Assembly (NCBI GenBank): GCA_020796225.1
Contig: CM036754.1
Coordinates: 43,313,779 to 43,377,778 of the forward strand
Direction of reading: 5' to 3'
Length of the DNA: 64,000 nucleotides
Source: Arion vulgaris
Taxonomy: Eukaryota; Mollusca; Gastropoda; Stylommatophora; Arionidae
Under the pieces are notes generated by a model, which saw nothing but the letters and a program-made list of their open reading frames with translations, searched no databases and had not been told where the DNA came from. Shown here one piece after another: positions 1-11,289 of this stretch. The first letter of the stretch is position 1; each line of letters starts with the position of its first letter. The position numbers were made by a program, and so were the translations under genes.

Positions 1-790
1 GGTACACAACTTCTTTTCTCCACTGTCTATTGGTTTCCAGCTTCTCTCTCCACTCTTTGGTACAACTTCTTTCCTCCACTCTCTATATGTTTCCAGCTTC
101 TCTACTCCACTCTCTATTGGTACACAACTTCTTTCCTCCACTCTCTATTTTTTCCCAGCTTCTCTACTCCCTCTCTATTGGACACAACTTCTTCCTCCAC
201 TCTCTATATGTTTCCAGCTTTTTACTCCACTCTCTATTGGTACACAACTTTCCTCCATTCTCTATATTTTTCCCAGCTTCTCTACTCCACTCTCTGGTAC
301 ACAACTCTTCCTCCCTCTCTATATGTTTCAGCTTCTCTACTCCACTCTCTATTAGTACACCTTCTTTGCTCCATTCTCTATTGGTTCCAGCTTCTCTCTC
401 CTCTATTGGTTTCCAGCTTCTCTCCTTCACTGTCTCCTGATACCCAACCTCTCTACTCCACTTTTATTGAAACTTTTTCCCCCACTCTCTCCTGGTACCC
501 AACCACTTACTCCACTCTCTATTAGTACACAAATTCTCCTCACTGTCTCCTGGTACCCAACCTCTCTACTCCACTCTCTATTGGTACACAACATCTTTCC
601 TCCATCTCTCCTGGTCCCAACCACTCTACTCCCTCCTCTATTGGTACACAAATTCTTCCTCCCTGTCTCCTGGTACCCAACCTCTCTACTCCTCTCTGGT
701 AAAACTTCTTTCCTCCACTTCTCCTGGTACCAACTTCTCTCCTCCACCATCTCCTGGTTTCCAGCTTCTCTCCACCATATTCTAGTACTA
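1..790. repeat. Minisatellite array, two interleaved unit types
   Basis: Irregular tandem units of about 35-50 bp built from CTCTATTGGTACACAACTTC and variants with TTTCCAGCTTCTC; after about 430 the units switch toward CACTGTCTCCTGGTACCCAA. Strongly pyrimidine-biased on the + strand. The array starts before the window. Long frames in it are repeat artefacts. Confidence 0.92.
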
Positions 791-799
791 TTTTGTAAT

Positions 800-930
800 T
801 TGTGTCAACTAATAATGTTTAGAATTTGTAATTAGTATTTAAAAAAATTAAATATAATATTCTTTGTCAATAAATATACAATTGTGTTAATGTTTTGTTT
901 GAAGAAATAAGTTTATTGATACATAGGCTC
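800..930. other. AT-rich spacer, nothing recognised
   Basis: Single-copy-looking AT-rich DNA between the minisatellite and the first SINE. Confidence 0.5.
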
Positions 931-1160
931 TAAAGGCAAAGGATTGACTTCTTTGCACCGACTTTTATCCCTATATTGCTCCTCTCTGTCTGCATAAAGG
1001 GCACACCATCTATCAAGGTTTTTGAACAAAGCATGAACTCTGTAGCTCCAGCAACAATCCTAGGGATAACATGAAAAAATAGCACATGTGACTGTCCGGA
1101 TTCGAACCCAGGTTTGAACCTACAACCTTCAGAACAACAAGACAATCGACTCTGCAGCTA
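925..1160 (-). repeat. SINE family B copy (tRNA-derived)
   Basis: Reverse copy of the repeat seen in full at 61963-62206: tRNA-like head with GGGTTCGAATCC-like B box (on the - strand near 1100), then the body that ends in the aaggattgactt segment (+ strand). Confidence 0.8.
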
Positions 1161-1400
1161 CATCTATACAAAATTCAAGATTGGCAATTCAGCCATATGT
1201 ACCAAGAGGCACGTCAGACTGCAGAGCACATACTTCAAGACTGCCCTGAATATGATATACTGAAGCAAACTCATTGCCCCTAGTGAAAAAACACTAAACA
1301 AAAACGACACAGACCCTGTGTGAGCTATGAAAGACGGTGAAATTTATAAAAGAGACAATGTTGAATATAAGACAATCTTTCAAGCGAGCAAAAGGAAGGA
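1160..1400 (+). repeat. Fragment of RNase H-bearing non-LTR element (3' part)
   Basis: Near-identical over stretches to 59545-59780: coding remnant YTKFKIGNSA, then a degraded ILQDCPEYD region and the tail. Contains indels. Confidence 0.75.
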
Positions 1401-1597
1401 TACAGAGCGATTTTGGGAACATATAGACAATATTTCAATTGAATAAAAAGAAAGGAAGGAAACGACAAGAAAATGTCTTAACCTTCACAATAACTTACCC
1501 CCTCCTCCCCAGGGCATAGAAAAACACTATACAAATAAAGTGATGGATTTTATACACATTATTTCAACAAACTATATATTGTCTTTTTTTCCCACAG

Positions 1598-1765
1598 ACA
1601 TGTTAAATGCAAGGGTCTCAGATTGAAGTGACTAAGTTTCTGGAGCAGGTTTGACTCAGTCTTTGGGAGGAGCAGGTTCTGCACCGACCAAATTTGTCTC
1701 AAGATCATCATCTCAGATTGCAACATTGTTTGGCGCAGGCTCAGCCCGGACAGAACTTCACATAG
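1598..1765 (+). CDS. ZFYVE26: ZFYVE26 exon, frame-disrupted
   Basis: Acceptor cccacag before 1598 and donor gtatgt after 1765. Three frames are needed to recover the family pattern: a DMLNARVS-like start, then QIEVTKFLEQ, then a serine-rich run ending SSSQIATLFGAGSARTELHI. Two small indels, from sequencing or mutation, would explain this. The exon ends in phase 1. Confidence 0.6.
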
Positions 1766-4700
1766 GTATGTTTGTGGTTATATGGTGATGCTCTCGCTGG
1801 TCTAACAAAAGAGACAACTACAAATTTATCACAGAATACGAATTGAATGAATGGTTAGAAAAATACTAAAAATAAAGAATTCCTACAAAATTATTTAGTC
1901 TTCTAAATTACATGGGACGCTCACTGCTGCCGAATTCATGCACTGCTTTGAGATCTTCCTGTGAGAAAGAGATCGAAGACACATGGTTACTCACCGAAGT
2001 GCAATAATGATGGTCCTATTAACCCAGTTCTGAATAGAAAGGTGGAATCTTTCAAATCCAAGTTTTTACTTACTGGAGGAAATAGGAATCTAAAAGTGAA
2101 GGATTGATTCTTATTGCGGGTTTGCCAGATAGATGTCTGCGTAAAATAATAAACAAAAAATGCGACAAATTCAGAAGTGTTGAAATCAGAATAATGTCTG
2201 GTCAACCACTCGCTGCTTCTTCTTCTTTGAATGCTCCATATCGACCACTTGTTAACCACTCTTTGTGTGATTTGTATGTGATAGAGCCTAAGATTGATTA
2301 ATGCGTTGCGCCAGTTTGCTCCTACATGTAGGCCAGAAATCTGATTTCTGCAGCACTTTTTTTTACTAGGTTAGCTTCCTAGGTCACAGTGTTACTATTC
2401 TTTCCCCCCCTTGCCCTGAAAATAAAAAGGGGTCACCTACATAAAATCAGTTATCTCTGAAAAAATGTTGCAATCTCTCAATGTTGGGAACAAACCAAAT
2501 CCCATTTGTATCAAGTGATGAGAAACCTTACCTTCTGCCACAGAGCCCCCTGCTTCTGTTATCAAATTCAACATAAGACAAAACTTAAGATGATAGCGCT
2601 GATAATTAGGAAAGCAGGCTTTCACTAAAAAATCAGTCAGAAAGCACTATCCAGGCTTCTACTACACTGAAAATCATACATGTAAACAGAAGAAGCATAT
2701 GATGATAATATTCTCATCCTCTTGTTTATGTACATTCTATTTCCAAACTGCAGCTTAACTAGATATATAATGTTTTTGTTTTAATTCCCCAGGTTGTGCT
2801 TAGTGGCAGTGTTTTTTCTGCAGCTTAACTAGATATATGATTTTTTTGTTTTATTCTCAGGTTGTGCTTAGTGGCAGTGATTTTTCTGCTGCTTAACTAG
2901 ATATATGATGTTTTTGTTTTATTCTCAGGTTGTGCTTAGTGGCAGTGATTTTTCTCTGCCTTAACTAGATATATGATGTTTTTTTTTATTCTCAGGTTGT
3001 GCTTTTTGGAGTGATTTTCTGCTGCTTTGAGCTGGGAGTTGAATTGTCCGGGAAAGAAAGAGTTTATTATTTATTAAATACGATCGTCTGTCTGCTTCAA
3101 TTATCCTACTACCTCTGAATTCAGAAAGGCAAAATGTATGGCTGGAGAACTGATAAAAGAAAGCAGGTACTGGTATTCTTCTGACCCTGAATTCATAACA
3201 AAGCAAGCGCAAGAAGATGAAGAATGATTCAGCAATGTTTGGAATGTTGCCCTCGCTCTTGCTCTATGGTTTAAATGTGATAAAGTATTTATGTTTACAT
3301 GGCATTGAAGAGCTGGGGTTTTTCTACCAACCCTGGACAGGAGCCAAAACTTGACTGTCCTAACACTAGGTGAATGATGGGTTTCTCTGTGTTACTGTGT
3401 TACTCTGTGATACAACAGTGTTTGGGCTGTTGCCTTCGATCTTGCCCTCGGTTTCGCCAGTGTTTGCCAAGAGCCCAAAAGGGGGAGCAAAGAATAGTAA
3501 TACTGCCTCAGCATGCTGAAAGAAGTGACTGAAGTAGGGCCTAGGAAGCTACCCTAGTAAAAAAAGCACACAGAAATCGAATGTGCTGGCCTAATTGTAG
3601 CTGCTAACGAACAACATACAATCGCTCTTCACACTCAGATCACATACAAATCACAAAGAGTGGTTAACACATGGTCAATACGAAGTGTTTGAGGAAGAAG
3701 AAGAAACTGAATCTGACAAACTCAGTCTCACCCTCATTGAGATCAGGGATCTCTGAAAAAATGGCGTTCCACTCCTGGAATGAACAGAGTACCTTTGTGG
3801 TTCATCCTTACAAAGAAAATAAATCCACCTGCTCACCAGAATATTCTACTCAAACTTCTTTGCTGAAGCTGATTAAAACTGCATAAACAAAAAACAATAA
3901 TTACAAATATCAAACAGACAAGTATAAAATGTACATGTTTGCTGTCATCATTCCAAAAGTTGTGTAGGTTTTCATCATACTGCATATTTATTCATCTTTG
4001 TTTTACTTTAGGAATGTCGATTGAACCCTACTGTGATTTTCACCCACTGTTCACGTGAGCTGGCTAAGCAGGGACGGTTTAATAACATCAGTCCCCTGAT
4101 TCATCACTTATCCGGGGAAAGGCTTTTGATGTATGGCATTGATGAAATCGTTGGTGCATCTTTGCTTGTCATGCAGACAAGCCACAGTCAGGTATGATTA
4201 ATGTTGCACAATTATTTTTGCTAATTTTTTTACAGTGATGATTAGCATAAGTTTTGCTTTCTCATGATTTGTTCAGTTACAATACTTCAGATGATTTTCA
4301 TTTAAACCCAATTCCGTCAACTACTAGATTGCAAGAACTGGGATTGAAGTTGGAGTGGCCAAAAAAGAACAGCATAACAGGCATATGAGTAGGCTCATAA
4401 ATCAAAATTGAACTGGTCAGTCAGTCGCTGGAATGCTGTTGGAGATCTGCGAAGGAGATCGGAGCACCTCAGATATGTCCGGAGTTCAATGAAGATATTC
4501 CAAACTGAAACTGAGGGGCCCATAGGTACTCAGTCTTCCAAAAATATACCCAAAGAGCGTTAGCTTATCGGAGAAAAATACCTGAACTAAGATATGCTAG
4601 TGATAACAATCAAAATTGGGTAAGTTCATACATTGTCTGTAGTGGGATGGATTGGCATAATGTGTAAGCATAATGTGTAAGCGTAAGCATAATGTGCTTC

Positions 4701-6456
4701 GCTCGAACACAAGAGGTTGTGGATCAGTTCCACACTTGACATTCCCCCGCGTGGGGAAAAGGGAAAATGGCCCTCCTATCCCCCTGCATACTAGGGTCTA
4801 GAAATGTGAGTGACTTCATACTCTAAGGTCTGAAAGGCTACAGGAAATTTCATATTATATATAAAACATTCTCTGTCTTTCCCAATGCTGGAAATAATCA
4901 ATATTACTATCAATATTTGTCAAGTCCATACATTCCCCTGTCCTTCAATGCAGCAGTTACTGGACTAAATAAGACACATACTCAAGAAGTGGTCCAGAAA
5001 CCATCATGAGAGCTGACATCCAGTGGACTTAAAGGGAAAAGGCAAAGAAGGGGCAGTCCGAGAGCAGCCTGGTGAGGTGGCGAAAGAGATTTCAGTGTTG
5101 GTCAGTTATGGGTCTCCTGCGGAGGACCAATGACTGAGCATGATTTTTCTATGTGTTTTGTACTCAGTTTAGTCCGGTTTGACATTGGAGCCGTTTGTGG
5201 TAGTAAAACTTTCATTCCAAATGGGGATCAAGCTGAGACCACCTGTATAATAAGCAAATCCCTAACACTGCTCTACAGTTCTCAAATAGCGCTCCAAAAA
5301 ACATAAACAAGTCACTTTGAAGTCAAAGAAGGCACACCTAGGGGGACATTGATATCGGGAAAGCAAGCCTACGCATAAATCCATTCAGATGCGCCCTACT
5401 AGATGCCCTGACTATGACTGAATTCATAGAGTAAAGTAGATATACGGGACTATGCTATGTTAAAGATCTTGTTTTGTTATTTTCTGTTAGAAAACATCCA
5501 GTTACAACACTGAACAACTTTTGTCACATTTATTTGTATTTCAGTCACAAGATGATGACTCTCTCATACACTACTGGAAATGAAGTAACAAGGTTGGTTT
5601 TATTAATTTTTGGTACATTTGACTTGATTGGACTTCTATAGTTCTTTCTTTCTTTTTTTTTCTCCAACCCTGTTTTGCCTCCAGTCAGGATAAAAAAGAG
5701 ATTTCTAAAAACGAGCCCTTGTGTCACTTCATAAATAGTGTCTTTCATCATCTCTGTTATCTCTGAGGTCCACCTTTTGCGTGGCCTTCCTTTTCCTTTG
5801 TATCCATTGTATCGGAGCAACATGTCTATTTGAGGTGCACTGTCTGTTGGTAATCTGCTTATGTGGCAACCATTTAATTTGTTGTTGCTTGATGAAGTAC
5901 ATACTGATGATTACCCACTTTTTTCCTGATGTCTTCATTTCTGAACCGGTCTCTTCTTATTACTCCAGCGTTATGTTCAAGGTTTCTTTGATATCCTGCT
6001 GCCACCTTCATCTTTGGTGTCCTCTGCCTCATACTCCAGAAACCATTTCTTCCCCCATTCTCTCAAAACCACTGTGGCGTTTATCGTAGGCCAAAATATT
6101 TCATCTTCCGGAACATGATGTTATTTATGAGCCAATGCTCCTCGATATGCAGGTTTTCTTCTGCACTTTTATTTAATAAGGTTTTTTTTAATTTATTACT
6201 GACGTCATTTTGTTTTAAGTTTAGTATTTGTAATTATTGATTTATTTAATGTTAACTAAGTCTAGTATGTATGTAACCCATCCAGATCAAGCACATTCTC
6301 TGTGGGAAATTGAGGTCAGCCTATCTACTGGCAGTCAAGAGAGATCGTGTTGATGATGTGCAGAGAATAGCTGGGGCTGCTCAAAGATTGGGTCAATCAG
6401 CTGTAAGAACATTTGCAAAAATGGCTGGAACAGCACCAGAAATAAAGTTCTGCTGA
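1598..6456 (+). CDS. ZFYVE26: ZFYVE26 (spastizin) homologue, 3' end of gene, three exons seen
   Basis: Three separated exons encode pieces that line up with the extreme C-terminus of ZFYVE26/spastizin, a large FYVE-domain protein that binds PI3P and works with spatacsin and AP-5 in lysosome reformation and cytokinesis. Seen: QIEVTKFLEQ and later TLFG in the first exon (family pattern EVTRFL...TLFG); a 60-codon exon with THCSRELAKQGRF, matching the family's TYCRAARQL segment; and a last exon with CGKLRSAYLLAVKRD, matching the conserved CCKLRSAYLIAVK block, ending in TGA. The FYVE domain and all upstream exons lie left of the window. The family segment that normally follows TLFG, and a short one before CGKLRSAYL, were not found, so an exon may be missed. 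The first exon needs frame corrections. Confidence 0.72.
1885..2025 (+). repeat. SINE family A tail
   Basis: Carries the family A 3' part: gaattcatgcactgc, gagatcttcctgtg, aagagatcg, gttactcaccgaagtgca, atgatggtcc. Confidence 0.7.
2100..2215 (+). repeat. Non-LTR C-terminal fragment
   Basis: Shares agatagatgtctgcgtaaaa and gaaatcagaataatgtctgg with the fragment at 30655, which encodes the [13 protein letters not shown] block of a reverse transcriptase C-terminus. Confidence 0.55.
2216..2412 (-). repeat. Family D short dispersed repeat, reverse copy
   Basis: Begins tcttctttgaatgctccata and contains ccacttgttaaccactctttg and ctaggttagcttcctagg, as in the other D copies. Confidence 0.85.
2751..3026. 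repeat. Four-copy tandem repeat, unit about 67-70 bp
   Basis: Units begin GCTTAACTAGATATATGAT and carry GGTTGTGCTTAGTGGCAGTG; starts at about 2751, 2821, 2889 and 2957. The last copy is degraded. Confidence 0.92.
3455..3707 (+). repeat. Family D repeat copy
   Basis: Contains ggagcaaagaatagtaatac, the gggcctaggaagctacc block, tcacatacaaatcacaaaga and a gaagaagaag tail. Confidence 0.85.
4012..4191 (+). CDS. ZFYVE26: ZFYVE26 exon, 60 codons
   Basis: Open for exactly 60 codons from acceptor tttacttta-g to donor gtatga, phase 0 at both ends. The helical peptide includes NPTVIFTHCSRELAKQGRF, corresponding to the TYCRAARQL...YGEIRQLLKC region of vertebrate spastizin. Confidence 0.72.
4286..4525 (+). 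repeat. RNase H element relic, 3' end
   Basis: Carries the 3' portion of the RNase H family: [21 protein letters not shown], then KEQHNRHMSRLINQ, then the end block atattccaaactgaaact shared by several copies. Confidence 0.75.
4530..5540. other. Intronic DNA with degraded repeats, no gene seen
   Basis: Contains cattccc-gcgtggggaaaa and gtcaagtccatacattcccc stretches that look repeat-derived, but no domain could be identified. Confidence 0.35.
5545..6090 (-). repeat. Non-LTR reverse-transcriptase C-terminal fragment
   Basis: On the - strand encodes [12 protein letters not shown] and KDTIYEVTQ, and before that a [20 protein letters not shown] region. Same family as 22530, 36025 and 37880. Confidence 0.75.
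6286..6456 (+). CDS. ZFYVE26: ZFYVE26 terminal exon with stop
   Basis: Acceptor atccag then 56 codons and TGA at 6454-6456. It contains CGKLRSAYLLAVKRDRVDDV, the most diagnostic block of the spastizin C-terminus. AATAAA occurs inside the coding end (6440) and again near 6711, about 255 bp past the stop, which could serve as the poly(A) signal. Confidence 0.78.
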   Translation: MKHILCGKLRSAYLLAVKRDRVDDVQRIAGAAQRLGQSAVRTFAKMAGTAPEIKFC

Positions 6457-6541
6457 AATCATGTTGTGTTGAGTAATACTTTTTTGTGTTGACAGATATT
6501 TGAATGTTGCATTGAAATTTTTTTTTTTAAATGATCATTAA

Positions 6542-6669
6542 CTCTTAGTGGAAGGGGCAAAAGTCACGTTTTACAGGCTTTCACGTTTTGAAAACCCAAA
6601 CGCCACTTAGCGTGGCGGAAATGTAACGCCCGTTTCAACGCCACAAAGCGTGGCGCTTGGTCCCTAAGG
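6542..6669. mobile_element. TTAA-flanked MITE, 128 bp, palindromic core
   Basis: TTAA at 6538-6541 and 6670-6673 brackets a segment with imperfect inverted ends (CTCTTAGTGGA and CCTTAGGGACC). Inside are CGCCACTTAGCGTGGCG and GCCACAAAGCGTGGC, short hairpins. A relative is at 34628. It lies in the presumed 3' UTR of ZFYVE26. Confidence 0.7.
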
Positions 6670-6931
6670 TTAAGAAGTGATCAAGAATATCAAGCAGGCA
6701 TTGAAGTGGAGAAATAAATGTGCGAAATAATAGTTTGAATGTAGTGTCCTCATCCAAACCTTCTAATATGGTTTTTGATCAATATGTCATATCTCATTAT
6801 GTGCCCAAAAATATTATTTTGTTTGATTACTATTTCCTGTAGAAATTATTTCTTCATTACTATTTTTTTCCAGAACTTTGTCTGTTTTACTTCCATGAAC
6901 ACAACCTATTCTTCTGTATACCCACTTCTCA

Positions 6932-7150
6932 AATGCATTCTTCGATCGGCTCCATATCGCCCATTTGTTAACCATTGGTTGATCTGAGTCTAAACGATCA
7001 TATGTTGTCCAGTTATCGCCTACAATTAGGCCAGAAATCCGATTTCTCGCGCTTTTTATTTACTAGGGTAGCTTCCCTGGGGTCCTCATCATAAGCCTCT
7101 TACAAATGCCTTGTAAGTCACAATGGTACTATTCTTTGCTTCCTTGTGGG
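6932..7150 (-). repeat. Family D repeat, reverse copy
   Basis: ggctccatatcgcccatttg, ttaaccattggttgatctga, tactagggtagcttccc and catcataagcctcttacaaa blocks of family D. Confidence 0.85.
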
Positions 7151-7279
7151 CCTAAACTTGGCGTCAAATATATTTATTATGTTATCCAAATATATAAAAA
7201 GGGAAAAAAACCTTTAAATATTTATACAATTGGGAAAATAACATAAAAACTGAATAGAATTGCAGCTATACCAGACCGC

Positions 7280-7570
7280 TTCCAAAAGATTCGATTGTTA
7301 TCAGCGAAATAAAGAAAAAGTGGGAACATCATCAGTACTGAATCATCACGTAACAACAAATTAAATGGTTCCACCCCCAAGGCAGAATACCAACAGGCGG
7401 GTGTGCCTCAAGAAGTAATGTTCTCCGATACAGGAATAAAAAGCAAAGGTGGACATCAGAAATAACAGGCTGGGAAAACACTTTTAAAGCACACAAACCT
7501 TTGTCCTAGGAAATCTCTTTCTTACCCTGACACTGTGCAGTAAAACATCTTAGAGACAAGAAAGAAAAAA
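7280..7570 (+). repeat. Non-LTR reverse-transcriptase C-terminal fragment
   Basis: Degraded + strand relative of the 37880 copy: aacaaattaaatggttc, ctcaagaagtaatgttctccg, aaggtggacatcagaaataac. Confidence 0.65.
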
Positions 7571-7579
7571 AAAAGCAAA

Positions 7580-7950
7580 GTGCGTCCTTGTTCTGCATAA
7601 ATTCAATAATGCAAATATCTTTCATCAAATATCTGCCTGTCTTTCTCAATCTTCAGATTAATAATTTCAGTAAATTCTTAATTAATTCTAGTCTTGAGGC
7701 AGATTGTCAATTGATTTTGAACAGTTTGGTCTGTGCTGTTATTTAATTTACTTTGTTCAAGTTAATACCATGTGGATTTTAATACTTTTGCTTTAGCTTT
7801 TTGTGCAGTTCATATTTTTTCTTTGTATTGTTATTTTCTTTGTGGATTGTTTTATTCACAAACTTTATCCAGTGATCACAGTGATATCTTTTCTAATTTA
7901 ACCCTTTGTGCAGCTAATGCTTTGTAAACTTTGGTTATTATGAGCTAATA
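7580..7950. other. T-rich spacer, nothing recognised
   Basis: AT-rich, T-biased DNA leading into the degenerate repeat region. No coding or RNA signal seen. Confidence 0.4.
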
Positions 7951-7959
7951 TTTTTATGA

Positions 7960-8305
7960 ACTTGGCCTTTGTTCAGTAAATATTTTATGAACTTACCATT
8001 GAACAGTGAATATTTAAATTTAAACTTTTGCTATTGTGCAGTGAATATGAACTTTGGCTATTTACAGTGAATAGTTTATAAATTTTTGCCATTGTTCAGT
8101 GAATATTTGATAGACTTTTGCTATTTTTTTAATTCATATTTTATCAACTTTTTCCATTGTTCATTGAATATTTTATAAACTTTTGCTATTGTGCAGGGAA
8201 TAATTTATGAACCTTGGCCACTGTTAAGTGAATAATTTATGAACTTTGACCATTGTACAGTGAATACTTTATGAACTATGGCCATTATTCAATGAGTATT
8301 TGCTT
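7960..8305. repeat. Degenerate tandem repeat, unit about 38-42 bp
   Basis: Successive variants of TTTATGAACTTTTGCCATTG followed by TTCAGTGAATA, about nine copies with frequent indels; similar motifs trail to about 8460. Confidence 0.85.
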
Positions 8306-8734
8306 GCTTTGTGCTGTTGATATCTTGCTGAATTTTGTCTTCATACATTTGATATTGTTTAACCTTGTAGCATCCTATAGCAGTTTATATTTTGTCTGTT
8401 TAAAACTTTTTTGGCTGCCATTTGTTGGTTTTTGATACTGTGCAGTTTATATTATTTAACCCTTGATCTTTCTACAGATAATACTTCATTTATCTTTTCA
8501 TTTTGTGTAGTTATACTACAGACTTTAGTTCTTTTCAGCCCACAGATCCTATGTTAAAATTAGAACTTGTTCTGTTATGTGTTATTTTATTTAATTCTGT
8601 TTTGTTTCAGATAATATAAAAACTAGATTGCCAAAATATAAAACTATATTTTATTCTGTCATATTTAATAATGCATAAATTAAAATAACTACTTGTTCGT
8701 CTTCTGCAATCAACTCTTATGTGACTACGCTTGT

Positions 8735-8960
8735 GTCATAAACAGGGTGGTTGGCTTGAGGTCCCACATCAGTCCCCCATGTTTGATCTGAAGGGTTGTT
8801 CCTGTTGACCAGACTTCCATTCTCCCACTGCCCCAGGCTGGGGCAGTCATGCAAAATGTGCTTTGGAGACTGCTTTGGTGCTCCCCAGGGGGCAGACAGC
8901 CAGTCCTGGACCCATTCTTTGGAAGTGTTCCGAGACCTTATTGTGTATTAACAAATGTTT
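8735..8960 (-). repeat. Non-LTR element C-terminal (zinc-knuckle) fragment
   Basis: On the - strand, peptides like SKAHFA and a CCAGCCTGGGGCAGTGGGAG stretch resemble the downstream end of RNase H-type non-LTR ORF2. Weak because of frameshifts. Confidence 0.45.
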
Positions 8961-9059
8961 CATTTAGTGCTTTCATCTGTCAAACACATATTTGATGAAA
9001 AAATGTTGTTTCTTACTTGATTGTATAATTTCACTTAAAAACTAAATTTCATAAAATAT

Positions 9060-9490
9060 AAAACTTTCAATCAAATGTGAAGTCAGTGCTGTTCTATGGC
9101 TAGGAAACATGGAAGACAACAAAAGAAACCATAAGAAAACTACAGACCTTCGTAAATGGATGTTTATGTAGACTAGAGCTGGCATGACAAGATTACAAAC
9201 GAAGAACTTAAGAAAAAGAACTAAGCAGGTACCAGTGGAGAAAGAACTAGGAAGAGATGCGGGATGGATAGGACATACATTGAGAAGATGACCGAAGCAT
9301 TGCAAGACAGGCACTGTTTTGGAACCGGCAGGGAAAGAGCAGTAGGGGAAGGCCTAGACAGACCTGGAGAAGAGAACTGGAGGCTGATATCAAAAGGATA
9401 GATAAAACATGGAAAGAGTTGGAAAGGATGGCAAGAAAAGGGAAAAAGCTGGAAGAAGTTTGTTGAAGACCTTCTCCGCTGGGAGTTGAA
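9060..9490 (+). repeat. Non-LTR reverse-transcriptase C-terminal fragment
   Basis: Broken frames give [43 protein letters not shown], all hallmarks of the C-terminal part of non-LTR ORF2. A relative is at 33000. The long - strand frames here are shadows. Confidence 0.8.
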
Positions 9491-9589
9491 AGGTGAAGAA
9501 GAAGATTGTTTATTTGAGCATACCTCATAGCATGCTGGACTATCCAGACATCTACCTTCATCCCCGTCCCAGGTCATTCTGAGGGTGAG

Positions 9590-9960
9590 CATGAGAGAGG
9601 ATGCATTGGCAAGCAATGCTGCAATAGAAATTGGCTTCTATAGACAAAAACAACATCAATGCGCTAGAGAAAACATAAGCTATGAAGATTTCAACGAAGA
9701 AGATGAAGGGTATTCTCTATCTCGATTGAGCAAGTTATGCAGAGCGATAGGTGCGGTAAGATGGGATAAACCATGAGGGAAACCCCAGTAGATACATCAA
9801 TCAACACAGAACGTGAGTTGTTAGTTCAAACACACGAAATACATCGTAGGAGATTGGGGAAAGTATGGACATGTGCGATGAAAATGATCCTCAAATGAGC
9901 AATGAACCTCATAGCATTCCATGCAGACAAATAGGCTCTCAGTCTCTACTAGAATAGGTT
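9590..9960 (+). repeat. RNase H element relic (variant)
   Basis: Encodes SYEDFNEEDEGYSLSRLSKL, closely matching 58229-58430 (SEDFNEEDKRYLSQLRKL), a subgroup of the RNase H family. Confidence 0.7.
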
Positions 9961-9984
9961 GAAGCTTGTTGGTTTTTTTTTTAA

Positions 9985-10200
9985 GTTAAAGGATTGACTT
10001 CATTTCATTGAATGGCTGATCCTCTCTTCAGAAATAGCACACCACCTGCAGAGAGTATTGCAAAAAAATAACCCCTGTAGCTACAGCAACAGTCCAGGTC
10101 TATAGAAAAAATTCACTCACAACCGATCAACAGTCTGAAATTGAATCCACAACCATCAGCACAATAAGCAAACAACTTCACTTCTCACCACAGAGACCCA
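9985..10200 (-). repeat. SINE family B copy
   Basis: aaaggattgacttcatttcat, aaatagcacaccacctgcaga and a tRNA-like head toward 10200; reverse of 61963. Confidence 0.75.
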
Positions 10201-10204
10201 GAAT

Positions 10205-10375
10205 GTCAAAGGGTGGAATCTTGTGGGACCTAGCTTAGGGACACCTGAGGACCCTTGCTGGGTTTGTGCACTGTCGCTGAGATCTTTCTCTGTAAAAAAG
10301 AGGTTTTGGGGCACACATGGTTACTCACTGAAGTGCATTGATGATGGTCTTATCAATCAATTAATCAAACAATCA
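10205..10375 (+). repeat. SINE family A tail
   Basis: gtttgtgcactgtcgctgaga, cacatggttactcactgaagt, gatgatggtc then (atca)-rich tail. Confidence 0.75.
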
Positions 10376-10869
10376 TAGTCTAAGTTCTGAACTCTAAACA
10401 CAACACATTTTCTTAGAATCCAAAAATGGTTGTGATAAATTTGTGAATACCTTTAAGAATGTGCCTTATTTATTTATTTATCTTATTTCAAGCAATGTAT
10501 GCAAATTATTACTGGTTTGTTCATTACATTTCTTTCATAAATATTTGATGACTTGTTTGTTCAGACAATAAATGTACAAATAAAATCATATTTTCCAGTT
10601 TGGGGTTAGTGTTGTATTTGTGACTTCTATTAAATGGTTCCTGGAATACTAGGTATGGGACAATCAAGATGACAGTGGGGAACAAGCGTTAAGACACATT
10701 GAACCTCAAACCTAGTCCTATGCATGTCTTTGAGATCTGTTTCATAAATTTTATTTCTTGTGCTCCAAGACCTCCCATTTTTTAGCTGTCCTTGCAGTGG
10801 CCACTGCATTGCTTCTCTTGGTCATCTTTTCTTATCCTGAGGGGCATGAACCATCGTATTTATCTATTT

Positions 10870-11285
10870 ATGTCTTCAAGGGAGTCCCATGTGCTGTAGA
10901 GGTTAGGTGCTCCTCTCATTCCCAAAAGTACTAGGTTTGCTCCATCATGGAGTCATCCTGATATTTTCCCAGAGATCCCCGATGTGAGATCAGTTTCTAG
11001 TCCTATGGAACATGATCAAACCTGTAAAAAGGGGGCACGTAAAGGACCCTTGGCATCCAAAATCAAAGAGCATGCTGGAATGCCACTGCATGGGCAAAAT
11101 GTATTAGAAAGATTAAAAATGTTTACTTCTACATCATTTTTTTCATCCGTTAAATTACATCAGGACCCTCACTAGTGATACGTTCATTTCACTGCCGCTG
11201 AGATCTTCCTGTGTAAGAAAAGTCCCGGCACCATGGTTACTCACTGAAGGTCCCAAAGATGATGAACCAATCAATCAATGAACAC
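10870..11285 (+). repeat. SINE family A, near full length (tRNA-derived)
   Basis: Head tgctgtagaggttaggtgctcc resembles a tRNA A box, and aggtttgctccatcat stands at the B box. Body and the tail gatgatgaaccaatcaatcaa follow. Compare 35045 and 45713. Confidence 0.82.
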
Positions 11286-11289
11286 AACG

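Noticed and set aside
30..750. Several 90-136-codon frames on both strands
   Set aside because: All lie in the minisatellite and follow its units.
9221..9616. 131-codon - strand frame
   Set aside because: Antisense shadow of the + strand non-LTR fragment, whose ETWKTTKETIRKL peptide is diagnostic.
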